From contig NZ_SNUK01000002.1 of NCBI RefSeq assembly GCF_012027495.1, positions 372,001-436,000 on the forward strand: DNA of 64,000 nucleotides. The letters run 5' to 3'. This DNA is from Thermococcus sp. JdF3. GTDB taxonomy: Archaea > Methanobacteriota_B > Thermococci > Thermococcales > Thermococcaceae. This document shows, piece after piece, positions 1 through 7,220 of this stretch (the first letter of the stretch is position 1; every line of letters starts with the position of its first letter). The notes under the pieces are model-generated. The model was not told where the DNA came from. It saw nothing but the letters and a program-made list of their open reading frames with translations, and did no database searches. The translations under genes and the position numbers were made by a program.

Positions 1-2
1 TT

Positions 3-629
3 TCGGACATTAAAATTGCATCGAGCATCGAACCCAACGTAAACTGGAACTATGCCGGGAGTATTGACTATATAACTCATACTGTCTCCTATCTCGGACA
101 GAGCGGGTATCTTGAATTTAAGGGGTTCTATTATTATTGCGTGATTGACCAGAATACTATTGAGTACTATGCCCAAACAAAGCTTCGTGGGGATGTATCC
201 TCATCAGCGGTTGCAGTTAAGGATCTTGACCTCCACGTAAGTCGAGGGCACACACATGAGATAATAGACGATTTCCTTCCGGACGGACACGTTGGATCAT
301 ATTCCGTAAACACAAACGATGGTTACTACTTTAGGATTGATACCCACACTGCAGATCCTAACAGCTACGTGGATTTCCATGCATATGACTTCAAGAAAAA
401 ATCTTGGTGGAGGGACCCTCCCGCGTGGGGTCGTTCTTTCTACATGAAAACGGCCACTACCATGAAAACCACATCAACAGCTACCACTACGTATTTCGGT
501 GTCTTCAAATACAGGGTAAGTGGAGAGTTCTATTTCAAAACCCCCGACTATACAGTAATAACAAAATCACCCAAAGACATAGACGTTTCAGTATCTGTCT
601 ACCCACCCCATACTGTGTTTCACGGTTAA
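3..629 (+). CDS. C-terminal part of an unknown protein, cut by the window edge
   Basis: The frame is open from the first bases of the window, so the start lies outside it. About 208 residues are visible. They are rich in Tyr, Thr, Ser and Asp and alternate polar and hydrophobic residues, which suggests beta structure of the kind found in exported proteins. No membrane segment or catalytic motif is visible in this part. The base composition is more AT-rich than the housekeeping genes further on. A GTG at 141 could be mistaken for a start, but coding clearly continues upstream. I do not recognise the family. Confidence 0.6.
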   Translation, partial: SDIKIASSIEPNVNWNYAGSIDYITHTVSYLGQSGYLEFKGFYYYCVIDQNTIEYYAQTKLRGDVSSSAVAVKDLDLHVSRGHTHEIIDDFLPDGHVGSYSVNTNDGYYFRIDTHTADPNSYVDFHAYDFKKKSWWRDPPAWGRSFYMKTATTMKTTSTATTTYFGVFKYRVSGEFYFKTPDYTVITKSPKDIDVSVSVYPPHTVFHG

Positions 630-637
630 TACCCTGA

Positions 638-945
638 ATGCCTGCCTCTATTTTTTGTATTCCGAGGGTCCAGCTACCCATTCTCTCTATCATCCTCTAC
701 GGGCTCCTCTTCATTCTACCCGGGAGATTGCCTTTCCCCCTCTACGCCCTTTTTTATTCCATAGTTTTTACCTTTCAGGCCGCCGCCGTGTTTGATGGGC
801 TGGGCGTTGATGCGCACTTACCCGGGTCCCTGGAGCTGGTGAGCTGGCCTACTCCTCCCTGATTGGCACGCTGATGGCATCTGTTCCGCTCGTACTGATA
901 AGGGCGAAAAGGGGAATAACAGGGCCGATTCTCTGCTCTTCGCAT
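638..945 (+). pseudogene. Possible frameshifted small membrane protein
   Basis: This stretch fills the 320-base gap between the first gene and wor4. From the ATG at 638 one frame gives about 60 strongly hydrophobic residues (for example ILYGLLFILPGRLPFPLYAL and FYSIVFTFQAAAVFDGLG). It then turns into unlikely sequence and stops at 862. The next frame takes over near 829 with another membrane-like stretch (AGELAYSSLIGTLMASVPLV). One indel around 815-830 would join them into a 90-100 residue, three-helix membrane protein. There is no good ribosome binding site before 638. It may be a decayed gene, a sequencing error or chance. Confidence 0.35.
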
Positions 946-948
946 GGT

Positions 949-2814
949 TCAATCCCGCCCGAACTCCATTCTCTTCCTCACGACCTCCAGCGCCCTCTCC
1001 GCATCTCCCCTGAACTCTCCGTAGCCGAGTTCCTCCATCGTCTCGGGCAGGGGGACGCCAAGCTCCTCGTGCCAGCCCCTGAGCCTGTAGAACTCCCTCC
1101 TTGCCTCAAGGAAGTCGTTGTGGTCAATGAAAGCTTTGTTGCCCTCCGCCGGCCCGTCCGGCTCCGGCTCCCACCAGCGCGGCGGAATTACGTCGTCGAG
1201 CGGCGGCGTGACCCAGTCGAGGGCGTCGTGTATCCGCGCGATGCTCTCAACCGCTTGGGCGACCTTCCTGAGCTCCTCCACTGTCCACTCCTCGCCCGTC
1301 GCGAGGGAGTAGAACCTGGCCAGGTCTTCCATCTTGTAGGACACGAACTTGCAGGTTCCGAGCATGTCGGTGATGTAGCTCTCGTCCCTCGCCTCGATGA
1401 GCGAGGGCACCAGTTCCTTCGCAGGCCCCTGGTTCGGAAGCTGGTGGGGCCTCGGCCAGCCGCGGAGGTGGCTCGCTCCGACGTCTGCCGTGGCGTAGCT
1501 TAAAGCGTAGGTTCTCCTTCCGCGCGGGTCCCAGGCGGGGCTTTCCATGCCCTTGACGTGTACCGCGAACTCGCAACCCCTGCCGAGCCTCTCGCAGGCC
1601 CTCTTCACACCGTCCGCCAGAACCGCGCCGATGCCTTTCCTTTCGGCCATCAGCCTTATTAGCCTCTCCTCGGCCTCCTCGTCGCCCCAGCCTTTAACGG
1701 GGAAGCCTATCTCCTCCTCTCCGACGAGACCGCGCTCGACCATCTCGAAGAGCCATCCGAGGGTGTTGCCGGTAGCTATGCTGTCAAGCCCGAGGTCGTT
1801 CACCAGCCAGTTGAAGTACGCAACGGCTGGAAAGTTGAAGACCCCTGTGGCAGCGCCGAGCATCGCTATGCTCTCGTACTCGGGCTTGACGCGGATTTTT
1901 CTCCCCCTGTATTCCACCTCGACGTAGCGGGCGCACTTTATCGGACAGCTCTTGCCGTGGACGAACCACTCAGGGGTTACCTCGTACTTCTTCACCTCGT
2001 CTCCAGCCAGTTTGCTCGCCAGTTCGTCAGGTATGTGGGGCCTTGAGAAGTTGTAGGCCGGGCTCATGCCGAGGGAAGCTGAGCTCCTTAACCCATCGCT
2101 CGTGCCGTAGTTCCTGCTGTGCTCGTACTTGGGGTCGGTGACGAAGTGGTCGTAGAACTCCCGCCAGAGCCTCTGGAACTCTTCCGGCTCCGCAACCCCG
2201 GGTTTTTCACCTGGCTCGACGGCAACCGCTTTGACCTTCTTGCTCCCGAGGACTGCACCGAGGCCGCCCCTGCCGCTGGCCCTCTCGGTGTCGTAGATGA
2301 CGTTGGCTATCCTGCTCAGCCTCTCCCCGGCGGGGCCTATCGAGGCTATACTCGCCTTCGGGTGCTCCTTCCACAGCTTCCCGGCAACCTCGTAGTTGCC
2401 CTTCCCCCAGAGATGCTTCGCGTCCCTGATCTCGACTTCGCCATCGCTCACGTAGAGGTAAACCGGCTCCTCGGCCTTTCCCTCTATGACCAGCGCATCA
2501 AAGTGACCCTTGAGCTTGGGCCCGAAGGCGTCCCCGCCGCTGGAGTCGCTTATCAAGCGCGTTTCGGGGCTCTTGCTCACCGCTATGACCTTGCTCGAAC
2601 CCGGAATGAGGCCGGTTAATCCGCCGGGGGCGAAGACGAACTTGTTCGCTTCGCTCAGCGGGTCGGTCCCCGGGGGAACCTCGCGGTAGATCAGGTAGTA
2701 GCCGAGGCCCTTCCCGCCGATGAACTTCCTTATGACCTCATCGGGGAGTTCCTCGTAGCTGACCTTCCCAGTGGTCAGGTTCACGCGCGCTAGCCTGTTC
2801 TTGTATCCGAACAT
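949..2814 (-). CDS. wor4: Tungsten-containing aldehyde:ferredoxin oxidoreductase family, WOR4-like
   Basis: This 621-residue protein has the full AOR-family layout: an N-terminal cofactor domain with GGKGLG near residue 34, then helical domains carrying pterin-binding motifs such as D-x-x-G-L-D near 340. These cytoplasmic enzymes oxidise aldehydes with tungstopterin and an Fe-S cluster and reduce ferredoxin. AOR of Pyrococcus furiosus binds its cluster with Cys288, 291, 295 and 494. Here the matching positions are Gly287, Cys290, Cys294 and Cys488, so the first ligand is missing. P. furiosus WOR4 is also known to lack one ligand and to hold a three-iron cluster. The start chosen is the ATG that overlaps the stop of the reductase gene as TGATG, behind a GAGGGGGTG site; a GTG nine bases earlier is possible. 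Its physiological substrate is unknown. Confidence 0.85.
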   Translation of the reverse strand: MFGYKNRLARVNLTTGKVSYEELPDEVIRKFIGGKGLGYYLIYREVPPGTDPLSEANKFVFAPGGLTGLIPGSSKVIAVSKSPETRLISDSSGGDAFGPKLKGHFDALVIEGKAEEPVYLYVSDGEVEIRDAKHLWGKGNYEVAGKLWKEHPKASIASIGPAGERLSRIANVIYDTERASGRGGLGAVLGSKKVKAVAVEPGEKPGVAEPEEFQRLWREFYDHFVTDPKYEHSRNYGTSDGLRSSASLGMSPAYNFSRPHIPDELASKLAGDEVKKYEVTPEWFVHGKSCPIKCARYVEVEYRGRKIRVKPEYESIAMLGAATGVFNFPAVAYFNWLVNDLGLDSIATGNTLGWLFEMVERGLVGEEEIGFPVKGWGDEEAEERLIRLMAERKGIGAVLADGVKRACERLGRGCEFAVHVKGMESPAWDPRGRRTYALSYATADVGASHLRGWPRPHQLPNQGPAKELVPSLIEARDESYITDMLGTCKFVSYKMEDLARFYSLATGEEWTVEELRKVAQAVESIARIHDALDWVTPPLDDVIPPRWWEPEPDGPAEGNKAFIDHNDFLEARREFYRLRGWHEELGVPLPETMEELGYGEFRGDAERALEVVRKRMEFGRD

Positions 2815-3641
2815 CAGACACACCCCCTCGCTTTCTCCCTGTCTTCCTTACTCAGCCTCCAGCCCATCACCCCGGAGTTTTCCTCTACGTGCTCCTTTCT
2901 CCCCGCCTTGGGAATCGCGATAACGTTCTCCTCCCAGATGAGGTAGTTGAGCGCGACCTGAGAAGCCGTTTTACCGTACCTCCTCCCTATCTCCGCCAGG
3001 CAGGGGTTCCTCGCGAGGAAGCCCTTCTCAAGGGGCGTGTAGGCTATAAGGGCAATCTTCTCCCGCTTCATGTAGTCGAGCAGGCCGCTCGTTTCGGGCC
3101 AGCGGTCCCTGAGCGAGTACTTCACCTCGTTGGCGACTATCTCGTACCTCTTCATGGCCTCTTGGGAGCGTTTGAGTAACTCAAGGTCGAAGTTGCTCAC
3201 ACCGATGTACCTTATCAGCCCCTCATCGACCAGCTCCTCCAGCGCGTGGAGCGTCTCCTCTATCTTCCTCCAGCTATCCCCGGGCCAGTGGAGGAGGTAT
3301 AGGTCTATGTAGGTGCCGAGCCGCTTTGCGCTCGCCCTCGCGGCCCTTTTCGCCTCGCTGTAACCGAAGTGGCTCGGCCAGACCTTGCTGATTATGAAAA
3401 GCTCCTCCCTGTCGAAGCCCCTGATTGCCCTCCCGACGAGCTCCTCGGAATGGCCTGCCCCGTAGAACTCGGCCGTGTCGATGAGGTTGATCCCCAGCTC
3501 AAGGCCGTGCCTCAGAACCTCGACGCTCTCATCGTCTCTGGAGTAGTCGGGGCTCTCGTAGCCGCCTATACCCCAAGTTCCCAGACCGATGGCCGTTACC
3601 CTATCATCGCCGATAACCTTCAGATCCCTAAAAGCGCTCAA
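2814..3641 (-). CDS. Aldo/keto reductase, AdhD-like
   Basis: This is a 275-residue TIM-barrel oxidoreductase. The AKR tetrad is visible: Asp and Tyr in DTAEFYG, Lys in IISKVW and His in LLHWPG. The C-terminal half has the cofactor-binding segment IPKAGRKEH. It resembles AdhD of P. furiosus, an NAD(P)-dependent alcohol dehydrogenase whose gene is also next to wor4. It starts at TTG, three bases after GGTGATAGC. The stop codon overlaps the wor4 start, so the two are probably co-translated and may interconvert related alcohols, aldehydes and acids. A TATA element (CTTAAAAGG) lies about 30 bases upstream. Confidence 0.85.
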   Translation of the reverse strand: MSAFRDLKVIGDDRVTAIGLGTWGIGGYESPDYSRDDESVEVLRHGLELGINLIDTAEFYGAGHSEELVGRAIRGFDREELFIISKVWPSHFGYSEAKRAARASAKRLGTYIDLYLLHWPGDSWRKIEETLHALEELVDEGLIRYIGVSNFDLELLKRSQEAMKRYEIVANEVKYSLRDRWPETSGLLDYMKREKIALIAYTPLEKGFLARNPCLAEIGRRYGKTASQVALNYLIWEENVIAIPKAGRKEHVEENSGVMGWRLSKEDREKARGCV

Positions 3642-3724
3642 GCTATCACCTAATAAACAGAAGCGCTTAATCCCTTTTAAGGTTTCGGTCTGAACGCTAA
3701 AATGTGGGGTACAAAAGTGGGGAA

Positions 3725-3934
3725 TCAGACTTCCTCAAGCTTTTTCTTAACCTCCTCTGTGTTTCTCCTCGTCTCCTCAAGGGCGCTCTTCAGCTTCTCG
3801 AGCTCGACCTTGAACTCGCCCAGGGTCTTGTTCACCTGGTAGAACGCGAATATGAGCACGACGAGGATTATCAGGCCCAGGATTATGCTTATCCACCCGC
3901 TCGGGGTTGTCATTGGCTCACCTCCCCACGGCAT
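3725..3934 (-). CDS. Small membrane protein with coiled-coil tail
   Basis: The protein has 69 residues, or 62 if the second ATG (3913) is used. Both ATGs have a GGAGGTG site directly upstream. One membrane helix (about 15-37, WISIILGLIILVVLIFAFYQ) is followed by a charged heptad-rich helix (LEKLKSALEETRRNTEEVKK). It begins three bases after the ArsR-type regulator gene, so the two form an operon. Its function is unknown. It may anchor or sense something for the regulator or the ferritin-like locus upstream, but that is inference. Confidence 0.65.
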   Translation of the reverse strand: MPWGGEPMTTPSGWISIILGLIILVVLIFAFYQVNKTLGEFKVELEKLKSALEETRRNTEEVKKKLEEV

Positions 3935-3937
3935 TTA

Positions 3938-4234
3938 TTACACCTCCTCCAGCTTCTTCAACAGCTCGTTGTCGATGACTATCCTGAACTGCTTCGCGCG
4001 GTAGTATTTCTTCGCCCTCGGGTCGCCAGGCTCGAGGCGGAGCTCACTCTCCACCAGCGCGGCCTTTTCGAGCTTCTTGAGGTGGAGATAGAGGAGCTGC
4101 CTTGATATGCCCAGTTCCTTGGCCAGCTCGTAGACGTACCACTCCTTTTCGCAGAGCATCTTGAGTATCCTGACCCTCACGGGATTGCCGAGGGCTTCGC
4201 CCACCTTCACGAGCTCCTCGATCGTCTGTACCAT
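3938..4234 (-). CDS. ArsR-type winged-helix transcription regulator
   Basis: This 98-residue protein is almost entirely a winged helix-turn-helix domain: GNPVRVRILKMLCEKEW, then the recognition region YELAKELGISRQLLYLHLKKLEKAALV and a wing with LEPGDPRAKKYY. It probably binds DNA as a dimer. No metal-binding cysteine pair is obvious, since only one Cys is present. The ATG used has GTGAT five bases before it; a GTG three codons earlier is possible. A TATA-like TTTTTATTT lies about 35 bases upstream, so it has its own promoter. It is the only regulator next to the DUF2202/DUF4405 genes and may control them. Confidence 0.75.
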   Translation of the reverse strand: MVQTIEELVKVGEALGNPVRVRILKMLCEKEWYVYELAKELGISRQLLYLHLKKLEKAALVESELRLEPGDPRAKKYYRAKQFRIVIDNELLKKLEEV

Positions 4235-4312
4235 GGCTATCACTCTTGACCACTGTGTAATCGAAGCACCAAATAAAAATCAGGAAAGGAAGGGATAAAA
4301 AGGTTTCCGGTC

Positions 4313-5011
4313 TCAGCGGCCCACTATGCTGAAGTACTCCTCCTGGCTCAGAACCTGGGGGGAATAGGTTACGTCGTACCGGTTCTCTAGCAGCCTCGTG
4401 AAGGCCCTGAGGTGGTTCTCGCTGCCCGTCATGAGGCTCTCGAAGACCGCCTTTACGTCCTCGTTGTCGGTTCTCTTCAGCCACTCCTCAAGGTCCTTGA
4501 TGTCTATCTCCTCTATCAGCGCGCCGACCTCGAGGGCCTCAACCTCGTTCGCACTTCCCTTGGAGACCAGCTCTTCGTAGAGGTTCTGCATCTCGGTACT
4601 GTTGAACTCCCCGACGCCCATTCCCTCCACCGGGTCGGTGAGGTTGTACTTCTCTATGAGCGAGAGCACCATATCCATGTGGGTCTGTTCGCTCTTCGCT
4701 ATGTTCTGGAACACCGGAAGTCCAGTCTTATTGTACAGCACGAGGTAGACGTCTCTGGCGAGCTTCTCCTCCTCTCGCATGTAGAGTATGGCGTCGATTT
4801 CGTCTTGGCTCAGCTCTTGATAGGGCATCGCCGAGACGTTGGGAACTTCCGAGTAGCCGTCCCCAGGGATTCCACCGTACCCCCTGTCCTCGGGAGGTCC
4901 TCCGCTGGGGGAGACCGTCGTAGTTTCCATCGTTGAGTCCCCCGTTATACAACCAGCACCCAATACCGCGAGTAGGAGCAGGCCAGCTACCAGGATGCCC
5001 AGCTTCTTCAC
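4313..5011 (-). CDS. Lipoprotein with DUF2202 ferritin-like domain
   Basis: The protein has 232 residues. An N-terminal signal ends in the lipobox LGAGC (Cys21), followed by a Ser/Thr/Gly-rich linker, so the protein should be anchored outside the membrane. Residues 68-232 form a four-helix ferritin-like domain with candidate metal ligands in EEEKLARDVY, SEQTHMD, GALIEEIDIKD and GSENHLRAF. DUF2202 proteins are predicted diiron proteins of unknown reaction. It starts at GTG and overlaps the DUF4405 gene by four bases (GTGA), which implies translational coupling. A clear paralogue lies at the other end of the same locus (6220-7044). Confidence 0.8.
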   Translation of the reverse strand: MKKLGILVAGLLLLAVLGAGCITGDSTMETTTVSPSGGPPEDRGYGGIPGDGYSEVPNVSAMPYQELSQDEIDAILYMREEEKLARDVYLVLYNKTGLPVFQNIAKSEQTHMDMVLSLIEKYNLTDPVEGMGVGEFNSTEMQNLYEELVSKGSANEVEALEVGALIEEIDIKDLEEWLKRTDNEDVKAVFESLMTGSENHLRAFTRLLENRYDVTYSPQVLSQEEYFSIVGR

Positions 5012-5646
5012 CCCTCTTCACCCCTCAGCTCGGTTATTATCTCCTCGAGCATCGCCTTGAACTCCTCCCTATCAAGGTCATATTCATACTCTATTTCGGC
5101 TAGGGTGTCGTTGGCGCTAGCTTCTATCCCACGCTCCTTTAGCTGTTCCAGCAGATCAGTAACCGGGACGTTGAACTCCTGGGCGAGCTGCTCAAAGGTG
5201 TAGTACTTCATCATCGTGCCCGTTATGTACACAGTGGTGTTGTCCTCGTAGGAATAGTCCTCGTAAGTGTAGTCGGTGCTCTCCTCCTCTTCCTCCACGA
5301 CGTACGTTGCAAAGGCCTGGTAGCCAGCGGCGAGCAGGAGCAGTGGAATCACGAAGGCCGCGGCCACCTTGAACCTGGATCCCCTGAAAGCTGACTTCAG
5401 CATCACCCCCATGCTCTTCAGGCCTATCGCCAGGTGTATCGACACCAGGCCCGCCATGACGAAGCCGAAGTAGGTGTGGACGTTGGTGAGTGTGTCCTTG
5501 TCCATGCCCAGGAAGGTCCAGCCGATGGTATCGGCGATTCTGCCGCTGGGTGCAAGGTACAGCCCGATTCCGGTCACCAGCACTACGACGAACACGACCG
5601 TCAGCAGGAGGTCGATGACACCCCTGACGAGGGCCGAGGCCCTCAT
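5008..5646 (-). CDS. DUF4405 cytochrome-b-like membrane protein with acidic C-terminal domain
   Basis: This 212-residue protein has three membrane helices: about 8-34, 56-80 (containing VHTYFGFVMAGLVSIHLA) and 94-113. Two histidines in the second helix are 14 residues apart, as in heme-b-binding helix bundles. The family is thought to bind heme, which has not been shown here and would be unusual for Thermococcales. An acidic linker (EEEEESTDYTYED) leads to a small domain (YYTFEQLAQEFNVPVTDLLE) like those fused to electron-transfer membrane proteins. The start is the ATG directly after GGAGGTGGGAGA; an ATG seven codons earlier lacks that spacing. It is coupled to the DUF2202 lipoprotein downstream. 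Confidence 0.7.
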   Translation of the reverse strand: MRASALVRGVIDLLLTVVFVVVLVTGIGLYLAPSGRIADTIGWTFLGMDKDTLTNVHTYFGFVMAGLVSIHLAIGLKSMGVMLKSAFRGSRFKVAAAFVIPLLLLAAGYQAFATYVVEEEEESTDYTYEDYSYEDNTTVYITGTMMKYYTFEQLAQEFNVPVTDLLEQLKERGIEASANDTLAEIEYEYDLDREEFKAMLEEIITELRGEEG

Positions 5647-5690
5647 TCTCCCACCTCCGGTGGGCATTTAAAGTTGCAGTTCTTTTTCAT
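5643..5690 (-). CDS. Possible 15-residue ORF with a Cys-x3-Cys pair
   Basis: A reading frame MKKNCNFKCPPEVGE sits between the 59-residue gene and the DUF4405 gene. It has GGTGATTGAG just before its ATG, and its stop overlaps the DUF4405 start as ATGA. The site and coupling look like a real gene of this operon, but at 15 codons chance is a serious alternative. The Cys-x3-Cys pair could bind metal. It may also serve only to couple translation. Confidence 0.3.
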   Translation of the reverse strand: MKKNCNFKCPPEVGE

Positions 5691-5700
5691 CTCAATCACC

Positions 5701-5880
5701 TCATCTCTTCATTATTGCATACAGCAACGCTCCCAGGAGCAGGAACGGGAGCAGGAGGAATGCAAGTTTTGCGAACATGACGAAGATGGCAAATATCCCG
5801 AGGCCCCACCAGCCGAATCCCCAGCCGCGCCTTCCGTGCATGGGGCCCAGTGCAGGACCGAATCCCCTCGGCACCTTCAC
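5701..5880 (-). CDS. Gly/Trp-rich membrane microprotein (59 aa)
   Basis: A GTG overlaps the stop of the upstream gene as GTGA and opens a 59-residue frame ending at TGA (5703-5701). The N-terminal 28 residues are rich in Gly, Trp, Phe and Arg (FGPALGPMHGRRGWGFGWWG). One long membrane helix follows (about 29-55, IFAIFVMFAKLAFLLLPFLL) and then a short basic tail. The exact GTGA overlap and membrane-protein composition support it as a real gene. Its role is unknown, and its position suggests it belongs with the ferritin-like and DUF4405 membrane components. Confidence 0.65.
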   Translation of the reverse strand: MKVPRGFGPALGPMHGRRGWGFGWWGLGIFAIFVMFAKLAFLLLPFLLLGALLYAIMKR

Positions 5881-6182
5881 ACCCCCAGGTAGAGCCAGCC
5901 GACGATTTTATCCCCACAGTCCAGGGTGACCTTGACTCCGAAGGGCGTCTGATAGGCGCTTCCTATGGTGACACGGGAGAGCTCACAGCCGACCACCTTG
6001 CCGATGTAGTTGCCGTACTCGTCGAGCAGCTTGAGCACCGTTTCCCTTGAAGTCCCGTAGCGCTCCACCTTAACGCGCCCGAGCAGGGTCAGGGCGTCTT
6101 CCCTTACCTCTTCAACGTCTATCTCCTCGAGCGGAAACTCACCATACTCAACGAAGTGCCAGACTCGGGACTTGACTTCCAT
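5877..6182 (-). CDS. Small protein of unknown function in the DUF2202/DUF4405 locus
   Basis: This is a 101-residue soluble protein with alternating strands and helices: WHFVEYGEFPLEEIDVEEVR, a helix around ETVLKLLDEYG, and a beta-rich C-terminal half with TPFGVKVTLDCGDKIVGWLY. There is no signal peptide or membrane helix. The ATG used follows GGGAGGCGAACCTT; an ATG 22 codons upstream would run back into the preceding gene's end and lacks a site. It lies 37 bases after the first DUF2202 gene and overlaps the microprotein gene. I do not recognise the family. Confidence 0.6.
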   Translation of the reverse strand: MEVKSRVWHFVEYGEFPLEEIDVEEVREDALTLLGRVKVERYGTSRETVLKLLDEYGNYIGKVVGCELSRVTIGSAYQTPFGVKVTLDCGDKIVGWLYLGV

Positions 6183-6219
6183 AAGGTTCGCCTCCCGGAA
6201 AGTTAGAAAGGGAAAAACA

Positions 6220-7044
6220 TCAGAGAGGCATTCCAACCCTGTGGGCAAAGCCCTTCATCCAGCCCCAGGCGTGCCTGAACATGTTGGCGATTCCATCGAT
6301 GATACCGCCCTGGGTTCCCGCGTCGCCGTGGCGGGCGCCCATCATGCCCGCGGCAGCGCCTTTCATTCCACTGTCATGGTCGGGGGCGGAGGCGAGTATC
6401 TCGTCCACCTGCTCCACGGGCAATACCTGCGCGGTGTAGTCTACACCCATAACCTCAAGCTGGCCGGCGAAGGCCCTGAGGTGGTTCTCGCTGCCCGCCA
6501 TGAGGTTCTCGTAAACCTGCTTGATGTCCTCGTTGTCGGTCTGGGCTATCCAGTCCTCGAGGTCCTTTATGTCGGTCTCCTCTATCAGTGCGCCGACCTT
6601 AAGTGCGTCCTCCTGGCTTACGCTTCCCATCTCAACCAGCTGGTCGTAGAGGGCCTGAAGGTCGTCGTTCTGGAAGACACCCACCTCGTCGAGAGTCTCT
6701 GGAGCGGTCAGGTTGTATTTCTCTATCAGTGAAAGAACCGCGTCCATGTGCATCTGCTCGCTCCTCGCTATGTTGCCGAACACCGGAAGGTCCCACTGCT
6801 CGTAGAGCGTCAGGTAAACGTCACGTGCGAGCTTCTCCTCCTCGGCCATGTACAGCAGGCCATCTATCTCCTCCTGGCTGAGGTCGGAGTAGTACGTCTC
6901 CATAGTACTGTTAAGCATGGGTGCGGTTGTCCGACCGGCGTACGGGTTCTCTCCTGGAGTCCCGTGCCACGCTGCCACGCTCCCAAGGGTGAACCCCAGG
7001 GCAGCCAACATCAACAGGGCGATACCCCAAATCTTTTTCCTCAT
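6220..7044 (-). CDS. Exported DUF2202 ferritin-like protein
   Basis: The protein has 274 residues with a signal peptide (about 1-25, cleavage near SVAAW). A ferritin-like domain (55-210) carries the candidate metal ligands EEEKLARDVY, SEQMHMD, GALIEETDIKD and GSENHLRAF. It is paralogous to the lipoprotein at 4313-5011 but has no lipobox. The tail (215-274) is rich in Gly, Met, His and Trp (AAAGMMGARHGDAGTQGG, HAWGWMKGFAH) and may bind metal. It is the first gene of the locus: GAGGTGA precedes the ATG, and a TATA box (CTTTATAAAC) lies near 7102-7111. A role in extracytoplasmic redox or metal handling is inference. Confidence 0.8.
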   Translation of the reverse strand: MRKKIWGIALLMLAALGFTLGSVAAWHGTPGENPYAGRTTAPMLNSTMETYYSDLSQEEIDGLLYMAEEEKLARDVYLTLYEQWDLPVFGNIARSEQMHMDAVLSLIEKYNLTAPETLDEVGVFQNDDLQALYDQLVEMGSVSQEDALKVGALIEETDIKDLEDWIAQTDNEDIKQVYENLMAGSENHLRAFAGQLEVMGVDYTAQVLPVEQVDEILASAPDHDSGMKGAAAGMMGARHGDAGTQGGIIDGIANMFRHAWGWMKGFAHRVGMPL

Positions 7045-7220
7045 GTCTCTTCACCTCTCCATGTGTAAGTTCAATATTACATATGCATGCATGGTTTATA
7101 AAGTTTTTGGTAACCACTCATATAAAGCAACCAAATCGACGTTTAGAAAGGCCATCTGAGAGTGTGAATACTGGAGAATTCCATGCTACAAACAGACTAA
7201 ACTAAAACAAAGAAAGGACA
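7045..7220. promoter_or_regulatory. Promoter region of the DUF2202/DUF4405 locus
   Basis: The gap between apgM and the first DUF2202 gene is AT-rich. On the minus strand it has the TATA element CTTTATAAAC, then ATGCATGCAT and an AT-rich stretch (ATATGTAATATT) between TATA and the start codon. That is where a repressor such as the nearby ArsR-type protein could bind. The rest of the gap holds only A-rich sequence after apgM. Confidence 0.45.
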
